Shown: positions 47,520 through 55,178 of the stretch, one piece after another
Numbering within the stretch: the first letter of the stretch is position 1
Layout: each line of letters starts with the position of its first letter
Notes under the pieces: generated by a model
What the model was told of the DNA's origin: nothing
The model's input: the letters and a program-made list of their open reading frames with translations, nothing else
Databases searched by the model: none
Assembly: GCA_002344355.1 (NCBI GenBank)
Contig: DDTN01000010.1
Location: 24,307 to 88,306, forward strand
DNA from: Proteobacteria bacterium UBA2363
GTDB taxonomy: Bacteria > Pseudomonadota > Gammaproteobacteria > Xanthomonadales > UBA2363
Direction: 5' to 3'
DNA: 64,000 nt
Translations under genes and position numbers: made by a program

Positions 47520-48707
47520 GTGGACCACCCGGCCGCCATCGCCCGCCTGGTCGGCGCGCGCGCGGCGCGCGAGCGCGAGGGCCTGCTGCGCCGGCTGCGC
47601 ACCTTCGAACGCGCGGACGGCGGCCACGTGGTGCTCGGCGGCCGCCGCCTGCTGAACTTCTCGGGCAACGACTACCTCGGGCTGGCCGGCCATCCGGCCG
47701 TGGTCGCGGCGCTGCGCGAGGCCGCCATCGAGCATGGCGCCGGCGCCACCGCGGCGCACCTGGTGTGCGGCCACCGGCGGCCGCACGCGGCCCTGGAGGC
47801 GCTGCTGGCCGAGTGGACCGGGCGCGAGTCGGCGCTGCTGTTCTCGACCGGCTGGATGGCCAACCTCGGCGTCCTGCAGGCCCTGCTCGGCGCCGGCGAC
47901 CTGTGCGTCCAGGACCGCCTCAACCATGCCAGCCTGCTCGATGGCGCGCGCCTGGCGGGCTGCGCGCTGCGCCGCTACCGGCACGGCGATGCCGACGCCG
48001 CCGCGCGGCAGCTGGCGCAACCGGGCGAGGGCGGCGTGGCGGTGCTGGCGACCGATGGCGTGTTCAGCATGGATGGCGACGTCGCGCCGCTGCCGGCCCT
48101 GGCGCGGGTGGCCGCCGATGCCGGCGCCACCTTGATGGTGGACGACGCCCACGGCCTGGGCGTGCTCGGCCCCGACGGCGCCGGCAGCGTCGCCGCGGCC
48201 GGCCTGGACGCCGGGGCGGTGCCGGTGCTGATGGCGACCCTGGGCAAGGCGCTGGGCACCGCCGGCGCCTTCGTGGCCGGGAGCCGCGACCTGGTCGAAG
48301 GCCTGGTGCAGGCGGCGCGCACCTTCGTCTACACGACGGCGATGCCGCCGGCGCTGGCCGCCGCCACCGCCGCCGCGGTCGGCATCGCCCGTCGCGAGCA
48401 CTGGCGGCGCGAACACCTGGCCGGCCTGGTCGCCCACTTCCGCGCCGGTGCGCAGCGCCTGGGCCTGCCGCTCGCGGCATCGGAAACGCCGATCCAGCCG
48501 CTGCTGGTCGGCGCTGCCGGTCGGGCCAGCGCGCTGGCGGCGGCGCTGGAGACCCGCGGGGTGCTGGCGGTGGCGATCCGGCCGCCGACCGTGCCGGTGG
48601 GCGGCGCCCGCCTGCGCATCACCTTGAGCGCCGCCCATGCCCGGGCCGACGTCGACCGGTTGCTGGCGGCGCTGGCGCAGGTGCTGGAGGACGGAACCGC
48701 CGGTTGA
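47520..48707 (+). CDS. bioF: 8-amino-7-oxononanoate synthase
   Basis: A 395-residue PLP enzyme that condenses pimeloyl-ACP with alanine in biotin synthesis. Signatures are NFSGNDYLGLAGHPAV, GAGATAAHLVCGHRRPHAALE, VLATDGVFSMDGDVAPL, VDDAHGLGVLG and the PLP lysine Lys243 in ATLGKALGTAGAF. No ATG lies near the expected start; GTG 47520 (Met-Asp-His-Pro-Ala) gives the usual N-terminus and is chosen. No Shine-Dalgarno is obvious, so coupling to the gene ending 11 bp upstream is likely. Confidence 0.95.
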   Translation: MDHPAAIARLVGARAAREREGLLRRLRTFERADGGHVVLGGRRLLNFSGNDYLGLAGHPAVVAALREAAIEHGAGATAAHLVCGHRRPHAALEALLAEWTGRESALLFSTGWMANLGVLQALLGAGDLCVQDRLNHASLLDGARLAGCALRRYRHGDADAAARQLAQPGEGGVAVLATDGVFSMDGDVAPLPALARVAADAGATLMVDDAHGLGVLGPDGAGSVAAAGLDAGAVPVLMATLGKALGTAGAFVAGSRDLVEGLVQAARTFVYTTAMPPALAAATAAAVGIARREHWRREHLAGLVAHFRAGAQRLGLPLAASETPIQPLLVGAAGRASALAAALETRGVLAVAIRPPTVPVGGARLRITLSAAHARADVDRLLAALAQVLEDGTAG

Positions 48708-48910
48708 GGCCCCGCCCCGGCGCGTTCCGCCGCGGTCGGAACCGTGGTACCCCGGTCGCACACTGCCGCCCGCCCCCCGGCCGGCTCGCCGCCCCGGGCC
48801 GCTGCCGGGACCGGCCGGAGCCGCCCACCCGCACGGACCCCGGCCTTGATGCGGCGCCGGGCGCCCGACCCGGACCGGCTAGAATCATCGCCCCCTCGAT
48901 CCCGCCCCGC

Positions 48911-49678
48911 ATGCTGCACGTCGAAACCACCGGATCCGGACCGGATCTCGTCCTGTTGCACGGCTGGGCCATGCATGGCGGCCTGTTCGCGCCCCTGGTC
49001 GAGGCGCTGCGCGACGACTGGACCGTGCACGTGGTGGACCTGCCCGGCCATGGCCGCAGCCGCGACGACGACACCCCGCTGGCCCTCGCGCCGCTGGCCG
49101 GGCGCCTGCTCGGGCAGCTGCCGGTGGCGCCCTGGCTGGGCTGGTCGCTGGGCGGCCTGGTCGCGCTGCAGGCGGCGCTGCAGGCGCCGGAGCGGGTGCC
49201 TGCCTTGCTGGCGCTGGCGGCGACGCCGCGCTTCGTCGCCGGCGCCGGCTGGCCGCACGGCGTCGAGGCCGCCGTGTTCGACCGCTTCGGCGACGAGCTG
49301 GCCGGCGACTGGCGCGGCACGGTCGAGCGCTTCCTGGCGCTCGAGGTGGTCGGCAGCCGGACCGCCCAGGACGACCTGCGCCATCTGCGCGCGCACGTCT
49401 TCGACCATGGCGAGCCGGCGCCTCGGGTGCTGGCCGAAGGCCTGGCGCTGCTCTCCGGAACCGACCTGGTCGGGCGCCTGCCGGCGCTGGCCGTGCCCAG
49501 CCTGTGGCTGGGCGGTCGCCGCGACCGCCTAGTGCCGCCGGCGGCGCTGGCGGCGGCGGCCGCGCTGGCGCCCGGCGGCCAGGTCCGGACCATCGCCGGC
49601 GCCGGCCATGCACCCTTCCTGCACCATGCCGGCGAGGTCGCGGCGGCCCTGGCCGGCCTGGTCCGGGCGCCGGCATGA
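48911..49678 (+). CDS. bioH: Pimeloyl-ACP methyl ester carboxylesterase
   Basis: A 255-residue alpha/beta hydrolase that frees pimeloyl-ACP from its methyl ester, closing the BioC-BioH route. Catalytic Ser79 lies in LGWSLGGLVA, Asp in GGRRDRLVPP and His in GAGHAPFLHH. The N-terminal LLHGWAMHGGLF is the BioH oxyanion region. There is a possible -10 (TAGAAT) at 48880-48885 with a 25-nt leader, so bioH-bioC may have their own promoter in the 203-bp gap after bioF. It overlaps bioC by ATGA. Confidence 0.94.
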   Translation: MLHVETTGSGPDLVLLHGWAMHGGLFAPLVEALRDDWTVHVVDLPGHGRSRDDDTPLALAPLAGRLLGQLPVAPWLGWSLGGLVALQAALQAPERVPALLALAATPRFVAGAGWPHGVEAAVFDRFGDELAGDWRGTVERFLALEVVGSRTAQDDLRHLRAHVFDHGEPAPRVLAEGLALLSGTDLVGRLPALAVPSLWLGGRRDRLVPPAALAAAAALAPGGQVRTIAGAGHAPFLHHAGEVAAALAGLVRAPA

Positions 49679-50553
49679 CCGGGGTCTTCGACCAGGCCCT
49701 GCTGCGCCGCCGGTTCGGACGTGCCGCGCCCGGCTACGCCGCGGTCGCCCGCCTGCAGCAGGAGGCCGAGTCACGCCTGCTGGAGCAGCTCGACGGCCTC
49801 GCCGGCGCGCCTTCGACGGTGCTGGACGTCGGCTGCGGGCCGGGCCGGGCGACCGCGGCCATGGCCAGGCGCTGGCCCGGCGCGCGCGTGGTCGGGCTCG
49901 ATCTCGCGCTGCCGATGCTGCACCAGGCGCGCCGAGCCCGCGGCTGGCTGCGGCGGTTGCCGGTGGTGTGCGCCGACGCCTGCCGCCTGCCGCTGCCCGA
50001 CGCCAGCGTCGACCTGCTGTTCTCCAGCCTGTGCCTGCAGTGGCTGGACGACCCCGGGGCCGGCCTGGCCGAGTTCGCGCGCGTGCTGCGTCCGGGCGGC
50101 ACCCTGCTCGCCAGCAGCTTCGGTCCCGGGACGCTGACCGAACTCCGGCAGGCCTGGGCCGCCGCCGACGACCGCGGCCACGTCAGCGAGTTCGTGCCGA
50201 TGGCGGCGCTGGGCGGCGCGCTGCTGGCGCAGGGCTTCGGCGATCCGGTGCTGGATCGCGACCTGTTCGTGCTCGACTATCCCGACCTGGACGGCCTGCT
50301 CCGCGACCTGCGCGCGATCGGCGCCAACAACGCGCGAAGCGACCGACCGCGCGGCCTGGCCGGCAAGGACGCCTGGCGGCGCATGCGCGCCGCCTACGCC
50401 GGCCTGGTCGATGGCGCTGGCCGCTGGCCGGCCAGCTACGAGGTGATCTACCTGCGGGCGCTGGCGCCGGAGCCCGGCCGGCCGCGGCGCAGCGCCGGGG
50501 GCGAGATCGCCACCGTGCCGGTCGGCGCGATCAGGCGCCGGCCCGGCCGCTAG
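49675..50553 (+). CDS. bioC: Malonyl-ACP O-methyltransferase
   Basis: A 292-residue SAM-dependent methyltransferase that starts pimelate-moiety synthesis by methylating malonyl-ACP. The N-terminus FDQALLRRRFGRAAPGYAAVARLQQEA is typical of BioC. The SAM-binding motif VLDVGCGPGRATAAMA is at about residues 49-64. Later motifs are DASVDLLFSSLCLQWLDDP, LRPGGTLLASSFGPGTLTELRQAW and IGANNARSDRPRGLAGK. Its start lies in the bioH stop. bioA and bioD are absent from the window. It converges with the CsgG-like gene. Confidence 0.95.
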   Translation: MTGVFDQALLRRRFGRAAPGYAAVARLQQEAESRLLEQLDGLAGAPSTVLDVGCGPGRATAAMARRWPGARVVGLDLALPMLHQARRARGWLRRLPVVCADACRLPLPDASVDLLFSSLCLQWLDDPGAGLAEFARVLRPGGTLLASSFGPGTLTELRQAWAAADDRGHVSEFVPMAALGGALLAQGFGDPVLDRDLFVLDYPDLDGLLRDLRAIGANNARSDRPRGLAGKDAWRRMRAAYAGLVDGAGRWPASYEVIYLRALAPEPGRPRRSAGGEIATVPVGAIRRRPGR

Positions 50554-50604
50554 GCCGGGCGAGCCACCGGGGCGCGGACCCGGGACCGCGCCGCGGAACC
50601 CCGG

Positions 50605-51324
50605 TCAGTCCAGGCGCAGGCCGCGCCGGTTGCTGTCGCGGCGGCGGTTTTCCTTGGCCTGGTACTCGCCCTCGCAGTTGCGGCTGCGCTCGACCATCGC
50701 GCACTGCAGGTAGTCGGTGATCTCGACCAGGGCGGCGCGGATCGCCTTGCCGGCCGGGGTGTTGTTCTCGTTGGCCAGGCTGCCGCCGAAGCCGCCACGG
50801 TAGACGCCCACCGACACGCCGCCGCTGGCGCTGCGGCCCTCGACGGTGCGCGAGTAGGCGACCTCGCCGGTGGTGGTGTCGATCACCCGGACGTCGACCG
50901 CCAGGTAGGCCTCGCTGCGGCGTCCGCCCAGCGAGATGCCGCGCACGCTGATGCCGCCGCCGGTGTTGGAGGCGCCTTCCTCGTAGGCGGTGACCGTGCC
51001 CATCACCAGGTACTGCGCGCCGGTGAGTTCGCCGGTGGCGGCGCCGGTGCCCTGGCGGACGCGGCCGGATGCGGCCAGGTCCTGCTCCTGCAGCACCGAG
51101 CCCAGGTTGCTGCGCTCGACGACCCGGAACGCGCCGGTCGAGGACAGCTCGTTGGACAACATGCCGGCCAGCTCCCAGCCGACCCCGCCGCGCCACCAGC
51201 CGGCGCCGCTCTGGTTGCGGAATTCGGCCACGCCGATCGAGGGCTTGCCGCCCTGGGCCAGCGCCGGACCGGCTGCGAACACGGTCGCCAGCGCCAGCGC
51301 GGTGGCCATCCAGAAACGCTTCAT
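50605..51324 (-). CDS. CsgG/HfaB-like periplasmic protein
   Basis: A 239-residue protein with a cleavable signal peptide (ALAQ at about residue 24). It matches the CsgG fold: PSIGVAEFRNQSG, LAGMLSNELSSTGAFRVVERSNLGSVLQEQDLAASG, AQYLVMGTVTAYEE and VDVRVIDTTTGEVAYSRTVEG. Curli CsgG is a lipoprotein, but no lipobox cysteine is present here, and there are no other curli genes nearby. It more likely belongs to the broader CsgG/HfaB envelope group. A Shine-Dalgarno GGGAG precedes the ATG. The C-terminus carries two Cys and a basic tail. Confidence 0.85.
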   Translation of the reverse strand: MKRFWMATALALATVFAAGPALAQGGKPSIGVAEFRNQSGAGWWRGGVGWELAGMLSNELSSTGAFRVVERSNLGSVLQEQDLAASGRVRQGTGAATGELTGAQYLVMGTVTAYEEGASNTGGGISVRGISLGGRRSEAYLAVDVRVIDTTTGEVAYSRTVEGRSASGGVSVGVYRGGFGGSLANENNTPAGKAIRAALVEITDYLQCAMVERSRNCEGEYQAKENRRRDSNRRGLRLD

Positions 51325-51551
51325 CTGAGTTACTCCCTGTGTGCTGCGGTGGATCCGGTCGCGGCGTTGCCCCGGCCGCCCCGGGTGAGCCCCGGTCGAC
51401 CGATTCTAGCCTGCACGCCGTCCGGCGGGACGGGGCGGCGCGACCCGCAGGGCCTGCCGCTCTCCGGATCAAGGACGCAATCCGGGGCGCCGGCCTGTCA
51501 CCCCGGGGGCGCTGCGTTCAGCCGCGGTTGGCCGGCCCGGGCGGCGTCCGC

Positions 51552-51962
51552 TCAGGCGCCGACTTGCGCCAGCCAGTCGCCCAGGTTGTAGTGGTTGCTG
51601 ATCCGGGCGATGCGGCCGTCCCGGATCTCGAAAAAGGCGCCCCCGGGCAGCCGGTAGCGCTGGCCATGGGCCTCCGGCAATCCGGGCTGGGTGGCCAGGT
51701 AGACGCCGTCCACGGTGTACTCGGCGGCGGCGCGGCGGCCGTCGGCGCCGGCCATCACGACGATGTCGCCGAGCCGCTCCCGGTAGCAGCGCGCCATCTC
51801 GTCGAGAAAGGCGGCGAAGGCCTCGCGGCCGGTCTCGCGCGGGCCCTGGCTGAGGTCGTGCACGACCTCGTCGGCCAGCAGTTCGAGCATGGCGGGCCAG
51901 TCGCCCCGGTTGAAGGCGTCGTAGTAGGACTGCACCAGGGCGATGGCGGTGTCGTTGTTCAT
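51552..51962 (-). CDS. SnoaL/NTF2-like (ketosteroid isomerase-related) protein
   Basis: A 136-residue single-domain protein with the NTF2 cone fold: VQSYYDAFNRGDWPAMLELLADEVVHD, an acidic pocket region, GGAFFEIRDGRIARISNHYNLGDWL. Members are enzymes or binding proteins of very mixed function, and no specific substrate can be assigned. Its start overlaps the stop of the EamA transporter gene by four bases (ATGA), so it is the second gene of a two-gene operon. Confidence 0.88.
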   Translation of the reverse strand: MNNDTAIALVQSYYDAFNRGDWPAMLELLADEVVHDLSQGPRETGREAFAAFLDEMARCYRERLGDIVVMAGADGRRAAAEYTVDGVYLATQPGLPEAHGQRYRLPGGAFFEIRDGRIARISNHYNLGDWLAQVGA

Positions 51963-52957
51963 GGGCGGCAGGCCTGGCTGGGGGTGAGGTGGGCGGCGGC
52001 ATCGTCAGGCACCGGGTCGGGCGCCAGCGGAAGCTCGGCGGCCCGGTGCCTGAGCAGGCTGGTCATCGCCGAGCCGGCCACCACCATCGCCGCGCCGATC
52101 CAGCCCAGCGTGGTGATCCGTTCGGCGGCCAGCAGCTCGGGCGCCAGCGCATGCACGGCCTCGACCGTGGCCACCGCCAGCAGCGGCGTCAGCGCCAGGA
52201 TCGCGCTGACCCGGGACGCCTCCCAGTGCGCCAGCGCCTCGGCGAAGGCACCGTAGGCGCCCAGGGTGTTGAGGCAGGCGTAGACCACCATCAGCAGGGG
52301 CAGGCCGCGCAGCGCGAGCAGGGCCGCCGGGTCGGCCAGGGGCAGCAGGGCCAGGCTCGCGAACAGGTAGATGAACAGCAGGATCGCCGCCGAACCCAGG
52401 CGCTCGAGCAGCTGTTTCTGGGCCAGTGCGTAGACCGCCCAGGCGATCGCCGCCAGCAGCACCAGCAGGCTTCCGGTCAGGTAGCCGGCGTCGCCGCGGG
52501 CCTGCATCTGGTCGGCGAAGAACAGGCCCAGGCCGACCACGATGCCGGCCATGCCCAGCCATTGCCAGGCGCCATAGCGCTCCCGGAACAGCCACAGGCC
52601 GCCGAGCGCCATCAGCAGGGGCGCCGCCTGGATCAGCAGCTGGGCGTTGCCCGGCGTGGTCCGGTGCAGGCCGAGCAGGTACAGGATGTAGTTGCCGGTC
52701 AGCGCCAGCGCCGCCAGCGCCAGCAGCAGCCAGTGGCCGCGCGCCAGCCCGCGGAAGCCGGCCAGGCCGCCGCGCAGGCCCAGCCAGGCACCCAGCACGA
52801 CGAAGGCGAACAGGAAGCGGATCCAGGTCAGCGTCCAGGGATCGACGGCATCCAGGGCGATCTTCAGCGCCGCCGGCAGGGTCGCCCAGAAACCGGCCGT
52901 GACCAGCGCCAGGGCCAGGCCCAGGCGCCAGCGGCCGGAGGATCGATGCAGCGCCAT
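51959..52957 (-). CDS. EamA/DMT-family transporter
   Basis: A 332-residue inner-membrane protein with ten hydrophobic helices in two EamA repeats. The first repeat has GFWATLPAALKIALDAVDPWTLTWIRFLFAFVVL and the second starts at LLAAIAWAVYALAQK. DMT transporters of this type export metabolites or amino acids; the substrate is unknown. The ATG at 52957 follows a GGAG. The C-terminal tail of about 25 residues is hydrophilic. It is translationally coupled to the NTF2-like gene. Confidence 0.9.
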   Translation of the reverse strand: MALHRSSGRWRLGLALALVTAGFWATLPAALKIALDAVDPWTLTWIRFLFAFVVLGAWLGLRGGLAGFRGLARGHWLLLALAALALTGNYILYLLGLHRTTPGNAQLLIQAAPLLMALGGLWLFRERYGAWQWLGMAGIVVGLGLFFADQMQARGDAGYLTGSLLVLLAAIAWAVYALAQKQLLERLGSAAILLFIYLFASLALLPLADPAALLALRGLPLLMVVYACLNTLGAYGAFAEALAHWEASRVSAILALTPLLAVATVEAVHALAPELLAAERITTLGWIGAAMVVAGSAMTSLLRHRAAELPLAPDPVPDDAAAHLTPSQACRP

Positions 52958-53084
52958 GGCGGGCTCCGGAGAAGGCGGCGACGATAGCACCGGCCTGGCC
53001 GGGGCCGCTGGCGGCTGGTCGCGGCTTCAGGGCGAATTCAACGCGTTTCCGCTAGGGTGAGCCTCCGTCGTGGAGGTGTCCGTC

Positions 53085-53984
53085 ATGCGCCCGATCCGGC
53101 TGTTGAGCGTGCTGCTGGTTTTCGTCCTGGCCGGTTGCGCCAGCCATGGCACCCGCGACCACGGCTACTACTACCGCGATGGCGCCGGCGGCGACTACTA
53201 CCACGGCTACGCCAGCGCGCCGCGCTGGTCGGTGGGCGTCGGCTACGGCGCCGGCTGGTACGACCCCTACGACGCCCTGTTCTGGGGCGTCCGCTACAGC
53301 TACTGGGATCCGTTCTGGTTCCCCTACTTCCACTACGGCGTGACCTGGTACCCGCGCTGGTACTACGGCGGCTACTGGGGCTGGCGCGGCTGGCACCCGT
53401 ACTCGCCGTGGTACGGAAGCTGGTGGGACCACTACTACGCCTGGGACCGGACGCCGCGCCGCCCCGGCTACCGCGGCGGGGGCCACGCCACCCTCGACCC
53501 GCAGCGCTACGGCAGCGCCCGCAACGCCGCCGAGCGCATGGCCGCGACGCGGCGGGGCCTCGATGGCCTGGGCCGCTTCGACAGCGGCATCGCCACCGGG
53601 CGACCGGCCAGCGTGCGCTGGCAGCCGGAGGGTCGCGCGCCGGCGATGCCCGACGCGCTGCCGCGCGACCGCTTCCAGGACCGTGCCCCGCACCGCCGCG
53701 GCGACGGTGGGCTGGCGCCGGTACCGATGGCGCCGCCGGTGCAGCGAGGCCGCGGCGAGTTCACGGTGCCGCCAGCCGGCCGGTCGGGACGCGAGGGCGG
53801 ACCGGCACCGGCCCGGCGCGGCGAACTGCCCGCCGGACCGGCGTTCGCGCCGGCCCCGGCCCGCAGCCCGGACTGGTCCGATCGCGGCGCCAGGCCCGAC
53901 CGTGGCGGGCCCTCCCTGGGCCGGCCCGCGGCGCCCGAGCGCGGCAGCCTGCAGCGCGACGTGCCCAGGCGCGGACGCGACTAG
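53085..53984 (+). CDS. Aromatic-rich lipoprotein of unknown function
   Basis: A 299-residue protein. ATG 53085 with GGAGG at 53072-53076 gives a lipoprotein signal peptide ending in the lipobox LAGC (Cys at about residue 18). Residues about 25-125 are extremely rich in Tyr and Trp (YYYRDGAGGDYYHGY, YSYWDPFWFPYFHYG, WYPRWYYGGYWGW), as in several gammaproteobacterial lipoproteins found next to cell-envelope genes. The remaining C-terminal half is a disordered Pro/Arg/Gly-rich region. Real coding is supported by the good signal peptide and the ribosome site. The repeat element copy B starts 6 bp after the stop. Confidence 0.75.
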   Translation: MRPIRLLSVLLVFVLAGCASHGTRDHGYYYRDGAGGDYYHGYASAPRWSVGVGYGAGWYDPYDALFWGVRYSYWDPFWFPYFHYGVTWYPRWYYGGYWGWRGWHPYSPWYGSWWDHYYAWDRTPRRPGYRGGGHATLDPQRYGSARNAAERMAATRRGLDGLGRFDSGIATGRPASVRWQPEGRAPAMPDALPRDRFQDRAPHRRGDGGLAPVPMAPPVQRGRGEFTVPPAGRSGREGGPAPARRGELPAGPAFAPAPARSPDWSDRGARPDRGGPSLGRPAAPERGSLQRDVPRRGRD

Positions 53985-53990
53985 CCGCTT

Positions 53991-54144
53991 GTTGAAAAAC
54001 GACCGTCCTGGTCGTTTTTCAAGTCGCCCGTCCGGCGCAGGTCCGGACGCGCTCCCGTCGAATCAACTGCTTACGCACTTGCTTCGCCGAGCGGCCATCC
54101 ATGGCCGCCGCCGGCAGGCTGATTTTCAACAGCCTGCCGGCGGC
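53991..54144 (+). repeat. Palindrome-ended repeat element, copy B
   Basis: The left-end hairpin is 53995-54019 (AAAAACGACC / GGTCGTTTTT, loop GTCCT). The right-end hairpin is about 54104-54144, with arms GCCGCCGGCAGGCTG and CAGCCTGCCGGCGGC. The core 54020-54103 is nearly identical to the reverse complement of 38451-38537 (copy A). The hairpin arms differ in sequence from copy A but stay paired, so structure is conserved. It begins 6 bp after a gene stop. Confidence 0.85.
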
Positions 54145-54458
54145 TTGTCGAAAGACGACCGGCTGCCAGGTTGCCGCCGGCAGTCGGTCGGTCGCCTGCA
54201 GGCAAGGCACGCCGCAGGCGTGGGTCCCAAGCCGGTGCAGGGCGGTCCCGCTCGCCTCCGCACCCTCCCGGACGCCGCCGGTCGGCGCCCGGCAGGTCGG
54301 TCCGCGGCGCTGCGGGTGGGCTCGTGCGCGGGCGCCGGCCGGTCGCCCGGAAACCGCACTGCGGCGGCTTTTCCAGGCACCGCCAGCGGTCCCGCACCGG
54401 CCCCGGCGCCCTCCGCGCAGCGACACAATTGTTTGCAGAAGCGGTCGTGAGGCGGGCG
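54145..54458. other. Intergenic DNA without recognisable gene
   Basis: GC-rich sequence between repeat copy B and the candidate small ORF. It is open in several frames on both strands, as expected for this base composition. I see no domain, RNA gene or repeat in it. Confidence 0.5.
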
Positions 54459-54464
54459 TATAGT
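54459..54464 (+). promoter_or_regulatory. -10-like TATAGT before the candidate small ORF
   Basis: It lies 10 nt before the ATG at 54475. TTGCAG at 54433-54438 is a weak -35 with over-long (20-bp) spacing. Confidence 0.35.
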
Positions 54465-54474
54465 CCACCCGTCA

Positions 54475-54612
54475 ATGGTCAAGTGGACACTGACGCCCGG
54501 CCACCCCACGGTTCCTAAGGATTTCCCCCTGTTCCTGAATGACCTGGCCGGGCGTCAGCTCTTGACGCCCGGGATCGCCCCGGCCCCGAAGCGGGCCGGG
54601 CGCTTGCGCTGA
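54475..54612 (+). CDS. Candidate small protein, 45 residues
   Basis: ATG to TGA, 46 codons. The product begins MVKWTLTPGHPTVPKDFP and continues with LFLNDLAGRQLLTPG, ending in a basic AGRLR. Third positions are G or C in about 38 of 44 sense codons, which fits local coding use but is only weak support at this GC level. A TATAGT box 10 nt upstream would give a near-leaderless mRNA. A 14-bp inverted repeat (54490-54503 with 54545-54558) lies inside the frame, so the stretch may instead be a structured leader RNA of rpmB. The family is not recognised. Confidence 0.35.
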   Translation: MVKWTLTPGHPTVPKDFPLFLNDLAGRQLLTPGIAPAPKRAGRLR

Positions 54613-54632
54613 CCGGCGATCCGTTGCACAAT
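54604..54632 (+). promoter_or_regulatory. rpmB-rpmG promoter
   Basis: -35 TTGCGC at 54604-54609, an exact 17-bp spacer, and -10 CACAAT at 54627-54632. This is the best-spaced promoter in the window. The predicted leader is about 45 nt. Confidence 0.6.
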
Positions 54633-54645
54633 CCCGCGTCTTGCT

Positions 54646-54664
54646 GCCGCGTCGGCGGCTTTTT
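54646..54664 (+). terminator. Small hairpin plus T5 in the rpmB leader, attenuator-like
   Basis: GCCGC, GTCG loop, GCGGC, then TTTTT, all between the promoter and the rpmB start. The geometry of an intrinsic terminator in a ribosomal-protein leader suggests attenuation. The 5-bp stem is short, so the effect may be weak. Confidence 0.45.
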
Positions 54665-54684
54665 CGTCTGTCCGAGGTATCCCC

Positions 54685-54921
54685 ATGGCCCGAGTTTGCC
54701 AACTGACCGGTAAGCGTGCCCAGAGCGGCAACAACGTCTCGCACGCCAACAACAAGACCCGGCGCCGCTTCCTGCCGAACCTGCACGAGCACCGCTTCTG
54801 GGTGGCGAGCGAGAACCGCTTCGTGAAGCTGCGCGTCTCCAACCACGCCCTGCGCACCATCGACAAGCGCGGCATCGACTCCGTGCTGGCCGAACTGCGC
54901 GCCCGCGGCGAGCACGTCTGA
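54685..54921 (+). CDS. rpmB: 50S ribosomal protein L28
   Basis: A 78-residue basic protein. It begins MARVCQLTGKRAQSGNNVSHANNKTRRRF, continues LHEHRFWVASENRFVKLRVSNHALRTIDKRG and ends in EHV. Length and sequence match gammaproteobacterial L28. rpmG follows after 10 bp, the usual rpmBG operon. Confidence 0.98.
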   Translation: MARVCQLTGKRAQSGNNVSHANNKTRRRFLPNLHEHRFWVASENRFVKLRVSNHALRTIDKRGIDSVLAELRARGEHV

Positions 54922-54931
54922 GGACCCCGCC

Positions 54932-55096
54932 ATGGCTTCCAAGCGCGACAAGATCCGCCTGATCTCCTCCGAGGGGACCGGTCACTTCTACACGACCGAC
55001 AAGAACAAGAAGAACACGCCGAACAAGATCGAGATCAAGAAGTACGATCCGGTGGTCCGCAAGCACGTGATCTACAAGGAAGGCAAGATCAAGTAA
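54932..55096 (+). CDS. rpmG: 50S ribosomal protein L33
   Basis: A 54-residue protein beginning MASKRDKIRLISSEGTGHFYTT and ending KHVIYKEGKIK. It is the cysteine-free (zinc-independent) type of L33. It is the second gene of rpmBG and is followed about 50 bp later by a strong intrinsic terminator. Confidence 0.98.
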   Translation: MASKRDKIRLISSEGTGHFYTTDKNKKNTPNKIEIKKYDPVVRKHVIYKEGKIK

Positions 55097-55144
55097 GGCG
55101 CCCCGGCGCCCCGCTCGATCCCCGTCCCGGCTCGCCGGGACCAG

Positions 55145-55178
55145 CGACAAGGCCCGCCCCCGGCGGGCCTTGTCGTTT
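55145..55178 (+). terminator. Rho-independent terminator of rpmBG
   Basis: A 14-bp perfect stem (CGACAAGGCCCGCC / GGCGGGCCTTGTCG, loop CCC) followed by TTT. It is the clearest intrinsic terminator in the window. Confidence 0.85.

Noticed and set aside
50605..51324. Curli secretion channel CsgG
   Set aside because: The fold matches, but no lipobox cysteine and no csgA/B/E/F neighbours are present, so only a CsgG-like call is made.
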